Assembly (NCBI GenBank): GCA_038562165.1
Contig: JBCFAO010000014.1
Coordinates: 1 to 64,000, forward strand
Source of the DNA: WRMS01 sp038562165
GTDB taxonomy: Bacteria > Bacillota > Peptococcia > DRI-13 > UBA5745
Reading direction: 5' to 3'
DNA length: 64,000 bases
In this document: piece after piece, positions 8,155 through 15,589 of the stretch
Layout of the letters: every line of letters begins with the position of its first letter
How positions within the stretch are numbered: position 1 is the first letter of the stretch
Notes under the pieces: model-generated
Seen by the model: only the letters and a program-made list of their open reading frames with translations
Databases searched by the model: none
What the model was told of the DNA's origin: nothing
Made by a program: the position numbers and the translations under genes

Positions 8155-8204
8155 AGAACTGCCCTCTTGGTCAAGAAGACCGGGAGGAGCGGTTCTTTTG
8201 TTTT
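8155..8204 (+). terminator. Intrinsic terminator after the spoIID-like gene
   Basis: A nested stem (AGAAC...GTTCT outside, GGTC/GACC inside) is followed by TTTTGTTTT. It separates the spoIID-like transcript from yabP. Confidence 0.8.
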
Positions 8205-8214
8205 ATCATTATAG

Positions 8215-8243
8215 TCATAGGAAGCCCCGGTTCCCCATACACT
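8215..8243 (+). promoter_or_regulatory. Sigma-E-type sporulation promoter for yabP
   Basis: TCATAGG (8215-8221), 14 bp, then CATACACT (8236-8243). The -10 is a perfect match to the mother-cell sigma-E consensus CATACANT and the -35 keeps the ATA core. It lies between a terminator and yabP, a gene known to be sigma-E dependent in Bacillus subtilis. Confidence 0.75.
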
Positions 8244-8266
8244 GTAAGCAAAAGGGGGTTAGTGAT

Positions 8267-8533
8267 ATGGATAAGCAATATGTATCCACCATAACCGGAC
8301 GGGAAAAAATCGTTCTTGCCGGCGTAAAAGAAATTAACGAATTCGATGACCAGCAGATTATTGCGGAAAGCAATCTGGGCATGGTGGAGCTGCGGGGCAA
8401 ACAGCTAAAAATTACCCAGTTGGACCAGGAGTCGGAAGAACTGACGGTAGAGGGAAAGATATCCAGCCTTACTTATAGTGAGAAAAAAACCGGTGAGCGC
8501 AGCAAAAGTTTATTAAAGAAGCTGATCGGATAA
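8267..8533 (+). CDS. yabP: Sporulation protein YabP
   Basis: The 88-residue product resembles YabP/YqfC proteins: beta-rich, no signal peptide, with REKIVLAGVKEINEFDDQQI and LGMVELRGKQLKI. In B. subtilis yabP is a mother-cell gene needed for efficient sporulation. The ATG is chosen because GGGGGTT precedes it and it lies downstream of the sigma-E-like promoter. It is directly followed by yabQ (4 bp gap). Confidence 0.9.
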   Translation: MDKQYVSTITGREKIVLAGVKEINEFDDQQIIAESNLGMVELRGKQLKITQLDQESEELTVEGKISSLTYSEKKTGERSKSLLKKLIG

Positions 8534-8537
8534 AGCT

Positions 8538-8885
8538 GTGTTTCCCATCTATTTGCAGCTTGCTTATGTTTTTCTGACTGTGGCCTTGGGTATGGGGACG
8601 GGCCTGCTTTACGACATTTACGCCCTGTTGTTTCATTGGCGCAAACCAAAAGGTTTTTTCCGCTGGCTTTGGGATATTTCCTTCTGGATTTTTATTTTTA
8701 TTCTGGTATACTATTTTTTGATGCGAATTCTCGGCGGCGATTTCCGCCTCTGGGTTCTGTTAGCACTTGGAGCCGGCCAGTTGATTTATCACAAAGCATG
8801 GCGGGCCAATAAAAAAATCTTATCCTGGCGCCGTAAACTGGCAGGATTACTAAAGAAATCGGCGAATAAGGATAAATTACAGTAA
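8538..8885 (+). CDS. yabQ: Spore cortex biosynthesis protein YabQ
   Basis: This 115-residue protein has three hydrophobic segments (about 5-27, 42-62, 68-84) and a basic C-terminal tail, as in YabQ, a membrane protein of the outer forespore membrane needed for cortex formation. The start is GTG, four bases after the yabP stop, so the genes are probably translationally coupled. Order yabP-yabQ-divIC is conserved across spore-formers. Confidence 0.9.
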   Translation: MFPIYLQLAYVFLTVALGMGTGLLYDIYALLFHWRKPKGFFRWLWDISFWIFIFILVYYFLMRILGGDFRLWVLLALGAGQLIYHKAWRANKKILSWRRKLAGLLKKSANKDKLQ

Positions 8886-8909
8886 TCACCTAACTTTTCG
8901 GGGGAAGTC

Positions 8910-9371
8910 ATGGCAGAGGCATTGATCAAAAAAGCAGAAAAGGAAGAATCTGTGGAAAAACGGATCTCCCTCACTGTGGTTCCGCCGTCAGCGGGCGGCC
9001 AGGATATTCGGGTGGAAGTTAAGCGCAACCTTTCAGCCACAAAGCGAAAAAGGCAAAAACGATTTGCCGCTTTTTTCTTTGTGGTAATGTTTCTTATGCT
9101 CTTTCCCATGCTTAGGGATGGCATGTCTTATGTGAGAATGAGCCGGGAACTGCAGGTTTTGCAGCAGCGCAACCAAGAGCTGGGAGGCCTTAAGCAGCAA
9201 TTAGAAAATGAGATGGAGCTGCTGAATACGCCGGAGATGGTAGAGAAGCTGGCCCGGGAAGACCTGGGTATGGTTAAGCCCGGCGAAAGCAAGGTCTATC
9301 AGACTATCCCCACCAATGACATCCCCCAGAGGGAGGAGTTAAAACAAGGTGAGGAGCGTTTACTTCATTAA
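8910..9371 (+). CDS. divIC: Septum formation initiator DivIC/FtsB-like
   Basis: The 153-residue protein has a basic cytoplasmic N-terminus, one membrane span (FAAFFFVVMFLMLFPML, about residues 52-68) and an extracytoplasmic coiled coil (about 72-118, ELQVLQQRNQELGGLKQQLE), followed by the conserved EKLAREDLGMVKPGE. DivIC pairs with FtsL and DivIB in the divisome. The N-terminal arm is somewhat long for the family. RBS GGGGGAAG precedes the ATG. Confidence 0.9.
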   Translation: MAEALIKKAEKEESVEKRISLTVVPPSAGGQDIRVEVKRNLSATKRKRQKRFAAFFFVVMFLMLFPMLRDGMSYVRMSRELQVLQQRNQELGGLKQQLENEMELLNTPEMVEKLAREDLGMVKPGESKVYQTIPTNDIPQREELKQGEERLLH

Positions 9372-9430
9372 TGATTTTCTGATATAAATATTATGAGGAG
9401 ATTAAAGGAGTCAGGAGGAAGTTTTTGTTC

Positions 9431-9877
9431 ATGACAATTGAAGTTGGAACCATCGTTGAAGGGGTAGTATCCGGTATTACGAATTTCGGTGCCTTTATTA
9501 GCTTGCCCGGTAATGTTACCGGTCTGGTACACATTTCTGAGGTGGCCGACGCCTATGTTAAGGATGTAAAAGATTATCTCAAAGAGCAGGATAAGGTCAT
9601 GGTGAAGATAATCAATGTGGATCCCAAAGGCAAAATCGGTCTTTCCATCAAGCAAGCTAAGCCTCCTGCACCAGAGGCCCCGGTAGCGCCTAGGCCCGTA
9701 TTTAAGAAAGACAGACCGCCTATGCGCAGCGCTGGCTTTACCCCTCCTCGCACTCCTGCACCGGAGACCTTTGAGGATAAGCTTTCCAAGTTTATTAAAG
9801 AAAGCGAGCAAAAACAACTGGAGTTCCGCCGCAGCACCGATGCCAAGCGGGGCGGCAGAGGCGCCGGCAGAGGTTGA
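9431..9877 (+). CDS. yabR: S1-domain RNA-binding protein (YabR family)
   Basis: The N-terminal 75 residues form one S1 OB-fold (TIEVGTIVEGVVSGITNFGA, GLVHISEVADAYV, GKIGLSIKQA). The rest is Pro/Arg-rich and ends in a GGRGAGRG tail suited to RNA contact. The ATG at 9431 matches the usual start of this family. An in-frame TTG at 9425 is nearer to the AGGAGG and could be used instead. The gene lies after divIC as in other Bacillota. Its role is probably ribosome or RNA association. Confidence 0.9.
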   Translation: MTIEVGTIVEGVVSGITNFGAFISLPGNVTGLVHISEVADAYVKDVKDYLKEQDKVMVKIINVDPKGKIGLSIKQAKPPAPEAPVAPRPVFKKDRPPMRSAGFTPPRTPAPETFEDKLSKFIKESEQKQLEFRRSTDAKRGGRGAGRG

Positions 9878-9941
9878 TTACCCGGGCTTCGGCAGCCAAG
9901 GCTATTGTGTCTTACTTAGGCAGCCGTTAAACAGAAAAACC

Positions 9942-9993
9942 AGGCTTTGGATGATGGCGCAGAGGCGCGCCGGATCCTGAGCCTTTTCTTTTT
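9942..9993 (+). terminator. Intrinsic terminator after the S1 gene
   Basis: A layered stem pairs AGGCT with AGCCT, GGAT with ATCC and GGCGC with GCGCC, followed by TTTTCTTTTT. It ends the yabP-yabQ-divIC-yabR transcript. Confidence 0.8.
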
Positions 9994-10019
9994 GGTGAAG
10001 GATGAAAGGAGACGGGCAA

Positions 10020-11075
10020 ATGGGAATCTATCAAGGAGCCATGGATATCGGCACCAACTCTTGCCGGTTGATTATTGTGGAAAAGAAAGAAGAGGGTGAT
10101 TTTACCCATTTGCGGCAGGTGAGAATCACCAGAATCGGGGAAGGGCTGGGCCAGGGCCATCTCCGCCTGAGCCGGGGGGCCATGGACAGAACCTTGGCAG
10201 CCTTGGCCGAGTATAAAGAGATACTGGCCGGCTATCCTGTAGAGAAAGTTTGGCTTATGGGCACCCAGGCCTTGCGGGAAGCGGACAACAGCCAGGCCTT
10301 TGCCGCTGAGGTTAAAGAGCGGACAGGCTTTGACCTGCAGATCATCAGCGGAGAAAGGGAGGCCTATCTCAGCTACCTGGGAGCCGCCACGGGCCTAAGC
10401 GATCCGGCGCTGGCCCAGCCCCTGGTGCTGGATATCGGCGCCGGCAGCACGGAGCTGATGTGGCTGGAAGAGGATGGAGCAGCAAAGGCGGGGGACACGG
10501 GGGCTGCCGGAATTGCCGGAACTAATGTGGCTGCCAGAGCTGCCGGGGCTAAGGCTGAGGCTGCAGGGGTTGGAGGCAGGGGGGATGATGCTGACAGGAA
10601 TATAGGCGCAATTAAGGGCCGAATTAGGGCGGTTAGCGCTCCTATCGGCAGCTTGCGGCTTCTGGAAAAGCCTTTGGACAGGCAAGGCATTCTGGAGGCG
10701 TTGAGGACAGGCTGGCAGGGCATAGCGGTGCCGGAACGGGCAATGGGGGGTAATGCGGCCGCTATTGGTGGCACAGGGCCTTTGGTAGGCGTCGGCGGGA
10801 CAGCCACTACCTTGGGGGCGATTCATCTCAACATGAAGGAGTATGATCCGGAAGCCTTGCTGGGCCTGGAAATGAGCCGCAGCCAGGTGGAGGCGGTGCT
10901 GGCTTTACTGGAAAGCTTGCCTTCGGCTGAGCGGCTGGCCTTGCCGGGCATGATGCCGGGGCGGGAGGATGTACTGCCCTGGGGGCTGCGGATACTGCTG
11001 GCAGCCATGACCTACTGCCGCCGTGACAGCGTGGTGATTTGTGACCGGGATTTGCTGTACGGCATTTTGCAATGA
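10020..11075 (+). CDS. ppx: Exopolyphosphatase / guanosine pentaphosphatase (Ppx/GppA family)
   Basis: The protein (351 residues) has the actin-like ATPase fold signatures of Ppx/GppA: MDIGTNSCRLIIVE at the N-terminus, GTQALREADN, the catalytic-region SGEREAYLSY, the second phosphate loop VLDIGAGSTELM, and GVGGTATTLGA. It hydrolyses polyphosphate or pppGpp. A roughly 45-residue Ala/Gly-rich insert (about residues 155-200) breaks the second domain and is not usual for the family. The start with AAAGGAG eight bases upstream is preferred over an in-frame ATG at 10002. Confidence 0.9.
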   Translation: MGIYQGAMDIGTNSCRLIIVEKKEEGDFTHLRQVRITRIGEGLGQGHLRLSRGAMDRTLAALAEYKEILAGYPVEKVWLMGTQALREADNSQAFAAEVKERTGFDLQIISGEREAYLSYLGAATGLSDPALAQPLVLDIGAGSTELMWLEEDGAAKAGDTGAAGIAGTNVAARAAGAKAEAAGVGGRGDDADRNIGAIKGRIRAVSAPIGSLRLLEKPLDRQGILEALRTGWQGIAVPERAMGGNAAAIGGTGPLVGVGGTATTLGAIHLNMKEYDPEALLGLEMSRSQVEAVLALLESLPSAERLALPGMMPGREDVLPWGLRILLAAMTYCRRDSVVICDRDLLYGILQ

Positions 11076-11186
11076 ACTGGATTACCACCCATTCCGGAAA
11101 AACCTGTCGGTTTCTTGAATTAAATTACACCCCCAGAGCAGCTAGGGGTGGAATCCATGGGGGCACAAACCTTAAATCCGGCTTGG

Positions 11187-11209
11187 ATTAGGGAGCTCTT
11201 CACCCTAAT
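11187..11209. other. Hairpin in the ppx / redox-disulfide intergenic region
   Basis: ATTAGGG and CCCTAAT form a 7-bp stem with a 9-base loop. There is no clear U run on either strand. The genes on both sides converge here, so it may mark a shared transcript end. Nothing else of note was seen between 11076 and 11300. Confidence 0.35.
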
Positions 11210-11300
11210 TGGGCGGTCAGCTCGCACCAAACATCATTGCCTTATCGTTTTCAAGTTTCTTTCCCCCAATCTGTTTTGCGGAAATGAAAACAGATTCGTA

Positions 11301-11648
11301 TTAACCTCTGATTCTTTGCAGTATCTTTACCAATTCCCCAGTTTTAAGGACCTTGCCATAGGAAATCACCTTTCCATCCACCACAAGGGCGGGGGTGGAT
11401 ATTACACCATAGGTTGCTATTTCAGAAAAATCGGTCACATGGTCGATGGTGGTGTTCATACCGAGCTGCTCAAGAGCTGCTTTTGTCGCATCCTTAAGCT
11501 GGTTACACTTAGCGCATCCCGACCCGAGTATCTTGACAGACGCACCTTCAGTTTTTGCGGCCTCCCCTTTCTCTATGCTTGCAATATTACAGTTGTCGCC
11601 ACAATGGTATGCGGTTTTTTCTTTCTTTTTCTTGCCAAACAAAACCAT
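11301..11648 (-). CDS. Small thioredoxin-like redox-active disulfide protein
   Basis: This 115-residue protein has a charged, Cys-containing N-terminus (AYHCGDNCNIA) and a thioredoxin-like domain (about 38-113) with active-site CAKC in GSGCAKCNQL and the cis-Pro segment VISTPALVVDG. It matches the small redox-disulfide proteins often encoded beside ArsP/DUF318 permeases. The permease gene lies about 80 bp upstream on the same strand and an ArsR regulator beyond it, so it probably supplies reducing power or metalloid/metal handling for that permease. Confidence 0.85.
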   Translation of the reverse strand: MVLFGKKKKEKTAYHCGDNCNIASIEKGEAAKTEGASVKILGSGCAKCNQLKDATKAALEQLGMNTTIDHVTDFSEIATYGVISTPALVVDGKVISYGKVLKTGELVKILQRIRG

Positions 11649-11725
11649 AATCAGAATCTCCTTTTAATATTTTTAGAAATCAAGATAGAATATATAGAAG
11701 CCGATGAGCAATACAAGCAATCCGG

Positions 11726-12742
11726 TCATAATTTTGTGAAAGCTTGAAGCACATTAAATAAATAGCCCACGATGATAATGCCCACAGTGCAGATTCCAAT
11801 AAACAGCGCCAACAGCTTGGGCTTGACAGCTTTACGAAGCATAATGATGGACGGCAGGGACAAGGTGGTAACCGCCATCATAAACGATAGGATGCTTCCA
11901 AGTTGCGCTCCTTTATAAAGCAGTGCCTCCGCAATGGGGATAGTGCCAAAGATATCGGCATACATGGGAACGCCGATAATCGTTGCCAGCACAACGCCGA
12001 AGGGGTTATTGCTGCCAAGTATCGTTGCCACCCATTCTTCGGGTATCCAGTTGTGAATGAGCGCCCCGATACCAACACCAACGAGGATATAGGGGAATAC
12101 TTTTTTGAAGGTGGCCAGCACCTGTTCTCTAGCGAAGGCCAGTCTATCTTTCTTTGTTAGATCAGGAGATTCGATGTCTACGCTGGCCGCTGTTAGGATA
12201 AAGCTCTCAACATATTGCTCCATGCGCATTTTCTCTATAACCGTTCCGCTGACAACAGCGATGACCAAGCCCAACAAAACGTAGATAATAGCGATCTTCG
12301 CCCCGAAAATACTCATTAGTAACAGCAGGGAGCCAAGGTCAACCATTGGAGAAGAAATGAGGAATGAGAAAGTCACGCCCAAAGGCAGTCCTGCGCTGGT
12401 GAATCCGATAAACAGCGGGATGGATGAGCAGGAACAGAATGGCGTTACTGTGCCCAGCAATGCCGCAATACAATTCGCACCAATACCGTGGAAATGCCCG
12501 AGTATCCTCCTGCTTCGCTCTGGGGGGAAATAGCTCTGAATGTAGCTGATAAGGAAGATGAGGAAGCACAGCAGTACTGTAATTTTCACGACATCATAAA
12601 TGAAAAATTGTATGCTTCCTGTCCATCGGTTCGTTGTGTCAAGCCCCAGCGCCGACAAGCCGGAGCCTATCAGATCATTGAGCCATCTCATACCGAGGAT
12701 TTGGTTCTGGAAAAAGAACCAAATGGATTTAATTATTTGCAT
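11726..12742 (-). CDS. arsP: ArsP/DUF318-family permease (organoarsenical or metal efflux)
   Basis: The 338-residue membrane protein has about eight to ten spans in two halves. The first half holds the family motif TPFCSCSSIPLFIGF and the second a matching IIGVPMYADIFGTIPIAEAL. Members export trivalent organoarsenicals or other thiol-reactive species. The two cysteines of FCSCS are present. It sits between an ArsR-type regulator and a CxxC redox protein, forming a compact resistance operon. The gene symbol follows family similarity only; the substrate is inferred. Confidence 0.82.
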   Translation of the reverse strand: MQIIKSIWFFFQNQILGMRWLNDLIGSGLSALGLDTTNRWTGSIQFFIYDVVKITVLLCFLIFLISYIQSYFPPERSRRILGHFHGIGANCIAALLGTVTPFCSCSSIPLFIGFTSAGLPLGVTFSFLISSPMVDLGSLLLLMSIFGAKIAIIYVLLGLVIAVVSGTVIEKMRMEQYVESFILTAASVDIESPDLTKKDRLAFAREQVLATFKKVFPYILVGVGIGALIHNWIPEEWVATILGSNNPFGVVLATIIGVPMYADIFGTIPIAEALLYKGAQLGSILSFMMAVTTLSLPSIIMLRKAVKPKLLALFIGICTVGIIIVGYLFNVLQAFTKL

Positions 12743-12797
12743 TGTGATGTTACCTCTCTTTATATATGAAATATAATAAATAATTATATCGAAAAAA

Positions 12798-12816
12798 GTT
12801 GATGTGATATATCAAC
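12798..12816. promoter_or_regulatory. Candidate ArsR operator between arsR and the permease gene
   Basis: GTTGAT and ATCAAC flank a 7-bp centre in an AT-rich tract between the two genes. The same TTGATAT-type half-site recurs upstream of the regulator gene (near 13185), which suggests common control. Confidence 0.5.
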
Positions 12817-12845
12817 AAAAAACCATCCGCCTTGCATAGATGGCT

Positions 12846-13160
12846 TTATGTCTTACAGTAAAAGCTTTCCTCTGCCGCCGCATTTGGCGTGGTGATTGCC
12901 TTCAAAAGCGTCAGAGCCTCATCGCTGCCTTTTTCACTTATTTTATAGTGCGTCCATTTGCCCTCTGGCCTGCTATCCACGATGCCCGATTCGCAAAGAA
13001 TTTTCATGTGATAGGACAGCGAGGACTGAGGCATATCAAGCTGTTCTATTAGCACGCAGGCGCACTTCTCACCACTTCGGAGCAGTTCGAGGATACGCAG
13101 ACGCTTTTCATCACAAAAAGCTTTGAAGACTTTGGCATGCTCTTCGTATGCGGTTAGCAT
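12846..13160 (-). CDS. arsR: ArsR-family transcriptional repressor
   Basis: The 104-residue winged-helix protein carries a Cys-x-Cys pair in the first part of the DNA-binding domain (EKCACVLIEQLD, residues 32-43), where ArsR proteins bind As(III), and a C-terminal cysteine in SFYCKT. Recognition helix SSLSYHMKILCESG is typical. It should repress the permease operon and be released by arsenite or a related thiophile. RBS GAGGTG precedes the ATG. The gene is AT-richer than the flanking sporulation genes. Confidence 0.9.
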   Translation of the reverse strand: MLTAYEEHAKVFKAFCDEKRLRILELLRSGEKCACVLIEQLDMPQSSLSYHMKILCESGIVDSRPEGKWTHYKISEKGSDEALTLLKAITTPNAAAEESFYCKT

Positions 13161-13165
13161 AATTC

Positions 13166-13278
13166 CACCTCAAATCAAAAATAATTGATATGATGCTATT
13201 ATATAACCTAAAACCAAAAAAGGTCAATATGATGCTCAGTAATATTTTGACAATCACGGTGTCTTCACCTCAAATCAA
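13166..13278. repeat. Short direct repeats upstream of arsR
   Basis: CACCTCAAATCAA occurs at 13166-13178 and 13266-13278, exactly 100 bp apart. ATATGATGCT occurs at 13188-13197 and 13227-13236. The first includes the arsR ribosome-binding site on the minus strand. They may be remnants of a duplication or regulator sites. Confidence 0.5.
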
Positions 13279-13300
13279 GATTCTCTCGCAGTGGATATAT

Positions 13301-14185
13301 TCATTCCAACCATTGGTCGGCATGGTGACCGCCCTGCCAATACCAATGAGGATGGTCTAATTGCCACAGCCCGCTGTCTCGATAGTATTGCTTCTCTCGT
13401 TCAAGGAGTTCGTCGTTGTCACGGTAGGATACTTGGCGGACAATCTCCATTTCCCCATTTACAAGCGCCTTTTCTGCCAATCCGTCCCACCCGGTCTCTA
13501 ATTCATTTGTAACCACATATTCGCCGTCTATAAATTTGTAAATCATGCCGCCCCAATATGCTGCGCCTGAGCCTCCGGCTGAGTAGATACACTTTTTCTC
13601 CGCATCAATTGCGGGATTACAAATTTCAGCAAAAGACTTTGACGGCACAAACAATGATGTTTGTTTGTCCCAAAGCCAGCAGTTATACCACGTATTGCTG
13701 TGCGCCCCTCCAAAGGTGTTCAGGATGATCACGTCCTTATATTCGTCGAAATTTACATCTACAACGTGAAGCCCCATTGTGTCCATCATTTCATTATAGA
13801 CATGGTAACCGACTACCTGGCCATCCAAAATCTCCGAAAAATCCGCCGCTAGAAGGGACTTTCCGCTTTCGTCATACACATTCAGCCCCAGAACAAAGCC
13901 GTAGGCCCATTCATCCGACCCCTGTACCGTTCCTGTGGCCGCGAAACGATATTCAGGCATATCGTCATGCAAACGGGCTTGAATTTCGTATGTATGCAGT
14001 CCCGGCATAGGGTCGGGCGTGTCTGCCGGCTCTATGGCTGCGGGAGCTGGGGTTGATTCGCTATGGCTTTCCCCAACGCCTGAGGCGCCGGGCATACTTT
14101 TCATGCCCGCCGTCGGAGCAGCGGTGCAGCCGCCTATACCCCAAAAGAATATAAACAAAGCCAAAATATAGATGCATTTTTTCAT
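13301..14185 (-). CDS. Secreted lipoprotein of unknown function (XAC2610-like)
   Basis: The 294-residue protein starts with a lipoprotein signal peptide (MKKCIYILALFIFFWGIGGC, lipobox GIGGC with Cys20), a Ser/Pro/Ala-rich spacer (about 22-62) and a beta-rich domain. The segment DVNFDEYKDVIIL is an Asp-rich loop of the kind found in FG-GAP/XAC2610-type domains, possibly calcium-binding. It should be anchored on the outer face of the membrane. The function is unknown. It lies in the AT-richer block with arsR and the DUF4062 gene, all on the minus strand. Confidence 0.75.
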   Translation of the reverse strand: MKKCIYILALFIFFWGIGGCTAAPTAGMKSMPGASGVGESHSESTPAPAAIEPADTPDPMPGLHTYEIQARLHDDMPEYRFAATGTVQGSDEWAYGFVLGLNVYDESGKSLLAADFSEILDGQVVGYHVYNEMMDTMGLHVVDVNFDEYKDVIILNTFGGAHSNTWYNCWLWDKQTSLFVPSKSFAEICNPAIDAEKKCIYSAGGSGAAYWGGMIYKFIDGEYVVTNELETGWDGLAEKALVNGEMEIVRQVSYRDNDELLEREKQYYRDSGLWQLDHPHWYWQGGHHADQWLE

Positions 14186-14218
14186 GGATCATCACTCCGC
14201 ATTATATAAATAATCCCG

Positions 14219-15418
14219 TCACATTTTTCTTCTGATTTTTTCGAGTTCAGTATCAAATTCAGATAGGTCAGGGGAATTCAAGACCAGAGTTAAGTCAATT
14301 GTTGCCGCGGGCATATTCTCATCTGTTATCAGATATTTATCTAAATGCAGGCGCATTTCAATCATTCCGGCCTTATATTTCTTGACGTATTCATTGATAT
14401 CCGTTACTGGTGAGACCCACAATTTAGAGACAGAATTTATGAGTCCGGCCCATTCTTCATTTACAGAGAGATTTTTAAACTCCATTCCCCACCTCAATAA
14501 ACTTTCATAGGCTGAACCGAATCTCTCTCCAACATAGATAAGCTTTTCCTCATCGCCGGCCTCCCCCGGTGCACCAAGAGCATCAGGAATCGCTTTTTTA
14601 AATAGCACATTAAAATTTCCTATTAATTGTAACATTTTTTCTGTTTTGGAGGAAATGAAGTCAAGAATATCATTGGGCTCCGATAACTTGCATATGTTGC
14701 CAAAAGAAAAGCCATATATCAGGTCACTCTTGATTTCTTCAAGCTCATTTATCTTTTGCTCCAAAATTTCTCCTAACAAAAGGTATTCCCAGCCAGAAGG
14801 CTTTTCCATGATAATTTTTAGCACTTTACCGGTTTGCTTTTGAAGCCTTGGTGAAAGCGAGTTAACATGCAGTGCGCTGCGTACTTTCAACGCGTCATTA
14901 AATAAATAGCCGAGCTGCCTGCGCAATGCTTTTATTATGTCTTGTACGTTTTCAAATCCATACATCCAAACACTTTCTTTTCCGCGCAAATCTGAAATAA
15001 ACTCAAATAGTTGGGGATTATCTACCACATTGCTGAAATCCCCGGATTTATTCTTTTCCCAAATTGGCAGTATGGCAAGGATGCTTTTATCAACAAAAAT
15101 ATATATGGGGATGCCTTTAGCTTTTGCATTTATGTATTCTAAATTGGTTATTGATTTCCCGCTATCTCCAATACTGCCATAGCGGCCACCTATTATTAAA
15201 CAGAAAATATCCGCTCTTTCTCTAACCACACGAATGCAGTTTTCTACTGTAGAAATTTCTGGCTCAAGCGGAAATGAATCAAATTCGGATAGTATAGCTT
15301 CGTATCCTAATTGCTCATTTATAAAATTATGCAAGTCAACCCGTATCTGCTTTAAGTCGTAACAAGTTGAGCTAATAAATACTGTCGGCAGCCTGCCGTA
15401 TTGATCTTTCTGCATCAT
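14219..15418 (-). CDS. DUF4062-domain protein (TIR-like nucleotide-binding fold)
   Basis: The N-terminal ~150 residues match DUF4062: TVFISSTCYDLKQIRVDLHN followed by EFDSFPLEPE, CLIIGGRYGS and KGIPIYIFVDK, a Rossmann/TIR-like fold often found at the N-terminus of STAND NTPases and defence proteins. The remaining ~250 residues are helical with no recognisable NTPase motif, so this is a stand-alone form with an unknown effector or partner domain. There is no signal peptide. Codon use is distinctly AT-rich compared with the genes at either end of the block. Start ATG follows GGGGTGATG. A defence or stress-signalling role is possible but unproven. Confidence 0.8.
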   Translation of the reverse strand: MMQKDQYGRLPTVFISSTCYDLKQIRVDLHNFINEQLGYEAILSEFDSFPLEPEISTVENCIRVVRERADIFCLIIGGRYGSIGDSGKSITNLEYINAKAKGIPIYIFVDKSILAILPIWEKNKSGDFSNVVDNPQLFEFISDLRGKESVWMYGFENVQDIIKALRRQLGYLFNDALKVRSALHVNSLSPRLQKQTGKVLKIIMEKPSGWEYLLLGEILEQKINELEEIKSDLIYGFSFGNICKLSEPNDILDFISSKTEKMLQLIGNFNVLFKKAIPDALGAPGEAGDEEKLIYVGERFGSAYESLLRWGMEFKNLSVNEEWAGLINSVSKLWVSPVTDINEYVKKYKAGMIEMRLHLDKYLITDENMPAATIDLTLVLNSPDLSEFDTELEKIRRKM

Positions 15419-15514
15419 AAATCATCACCCCATTCGTTTTCGTATAAGGATATTACAAGTTCATTGTTAATGATTACCGAATAATTATCTTAATTATAGC
15501 TTGTTCCAATACAA

Positions 15515-15557
15515 AAAGAAACAGACAGGCTTTCATAAGAAGGCTGTCTGTTTCTTT
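15515..15557. terminator. Bidirectional terminator
   Basis: A perfect 14-bp stem, AAAGAAACAGACAG / CTGTCTGTTTCTTT, with a 15-base loop. On the minus strand it is followed by TTTT and ends the thioredoxin-fold lipoprotein transcript. Confidence 0.85.
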
Positions 15558-15589
15558 GCATTCACCATTCATCCCACGCTTCCCAATGG

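Noticed and set aside
11148..11747. Long plus-strand frame
   Set aside because: It lies antisense over the redox-disulfide gene, whose CxxC and thioredoxin-like sequence are clear on the minus strand.
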